Assembly: GCA_021792075.1 (NCBI GenBank)
Contig: JAJYVK010000137.1
Location: forward strand, 1 to 5,463
From: Actinomycetes bacterium
GTDB lineage: Bacteria; Actinomycetota; Acidimicrobiia; Acidimicrobiales; Acidimicrobiaceae
DNA: 5,463 nucleotides
Direction of reading: 5' to 3'
Of the stretch, positions 5,344-5,463 are shown one piece after another. The translations under genes were made by a program, and so were the position numbers. The notes beneath the pieces were generated by a model that was not told the origin of the DNA, did no database searches, and was given only the letters and a program-made list of their open reading frames with translations. Position 1 is the first letter of the stretch, and each line of letters begins with the position of its first letter.

Positions 5344-5463
5344 CTAATCCTTAGAGAGCCCAAGAAGCTTCATGGCGTTGTCGAGCATGATCTTTTGTTT
5401 CACCTCTGGTTTGAACGGAAGCTTCTCGAAGTCGCTGAGCCAGCGATCGAGCGGAAGCGAGGG
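5344..5463 (-). CDS. Amidohydrolase (Amidohydro_2 family), C-terminal fragment
   Basis: The complement of the window's right end reads 39 codons and stops at TAG (5344-5346). The fragment contains LDRWLSDFEKL, then FKPEV, and ends DNAMKLLGLSKD. This is the usual end of Amidohydro_2 TIM-barrel enzymes (pattern W...F..L.l.pev..KIl..NA.rLLGL), a family of metal-dependent hydrolases and non-oxidative decarboxylases such as ACMSD and gamma-resorcylate decarboxylase. The metal ligands lie outside the window, so the reaction cannot be assigned. The gene is on the same strand as the barrel enzyme and E1 pair, 143 nt upstream, so it may belong to the same catabolic cluster. No terminator with a good stem follows it. 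Confidence 0.75.
   Translation of the reverse strand, partial: PSLPLDRWLSDFEKLPFKPEVKQKIMLDNAMKLLGLSKD

Noticed and set aside
1..5463. CRISPR array, insertion sequence or toxin-antitoxin pair
   Set aside because: No regularly spaced repeats, no terminal inverted repeats with a transposase, and no small gene pair with such motifs were found.

Overview
The window is bacterial. It has compact genes, Shine-Dalgarno-like sites, an ATGA stop/start overlap, and a tRNA without an encoded CCA tail. Base composition looks moderate, about half G+C by eye. The mix of a malic enzyme tail, an Amidohydro_2-type hydrolase tail, an unusual carboxyltransferase-fold enzyme, a two-subunit 2-oxoacid dehydrogenase E1 and a coiled-coil protein would suit an uncultivated Chloroflexota (Dehalococcoidia/SAR202-like) or deep actinobacterial genome. 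That placement is a guess from protein style only.

Layout. Positions 1-123 (+) are the last 40 codons of a malic enzyme. Positions 124-703 hold no convincing gene but contain several nested inverted repeats and a hairpin followed by seven T's, so a structured RNA is possible. A tRNA-Gly(UCC) lies on the minus strand at 704-774. Only 7 nt upstream of it, in its own transcription direction, ends a minus-strand gene (782-1498) for a coiled-coil protein with 14-residue repeats and a degenerate nuclease-like C-terminus. Positions 1499-1705 are intergenic.

The right two thirds is a minus-strand cluster read from right to left: the C-terminus of an amidohydrolase (5344-5463, cut by the window edge), a carboxyltransferase/DRE-TIM-barrel enzyme (3701-5200), dehydrogenase E1 alpha (2653-3612) and E1 beta (1706-2656). 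E1 alpha and beta overlap by 4 nt and should be translationally coupled. The barrel gene is 88 nt upstream of E1 alpha, so a shared transcript is likely. The amidohydrolase is 143 nt further upstream and may or may not be cotranscribed.

The most interesting biology is in this cluster. The barrel enzyme keeps its metal-binding residues but, by motif alignment, lacks the catalytic Thr and a pyruvate-binding Arg of true biotin-dependent carboxyltransferases. It has no biotinyl domain. E1 alpha has lost the usual second Asn and the Tyr of its Mg-ThDP site. Together they suggest a divergent catabolic module acting on a 2-oxoacid-type substrate rather than housekeeping pyruvate metabolism. No E2 or E3 gene is in the window. 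Substrate and pathway are inference.
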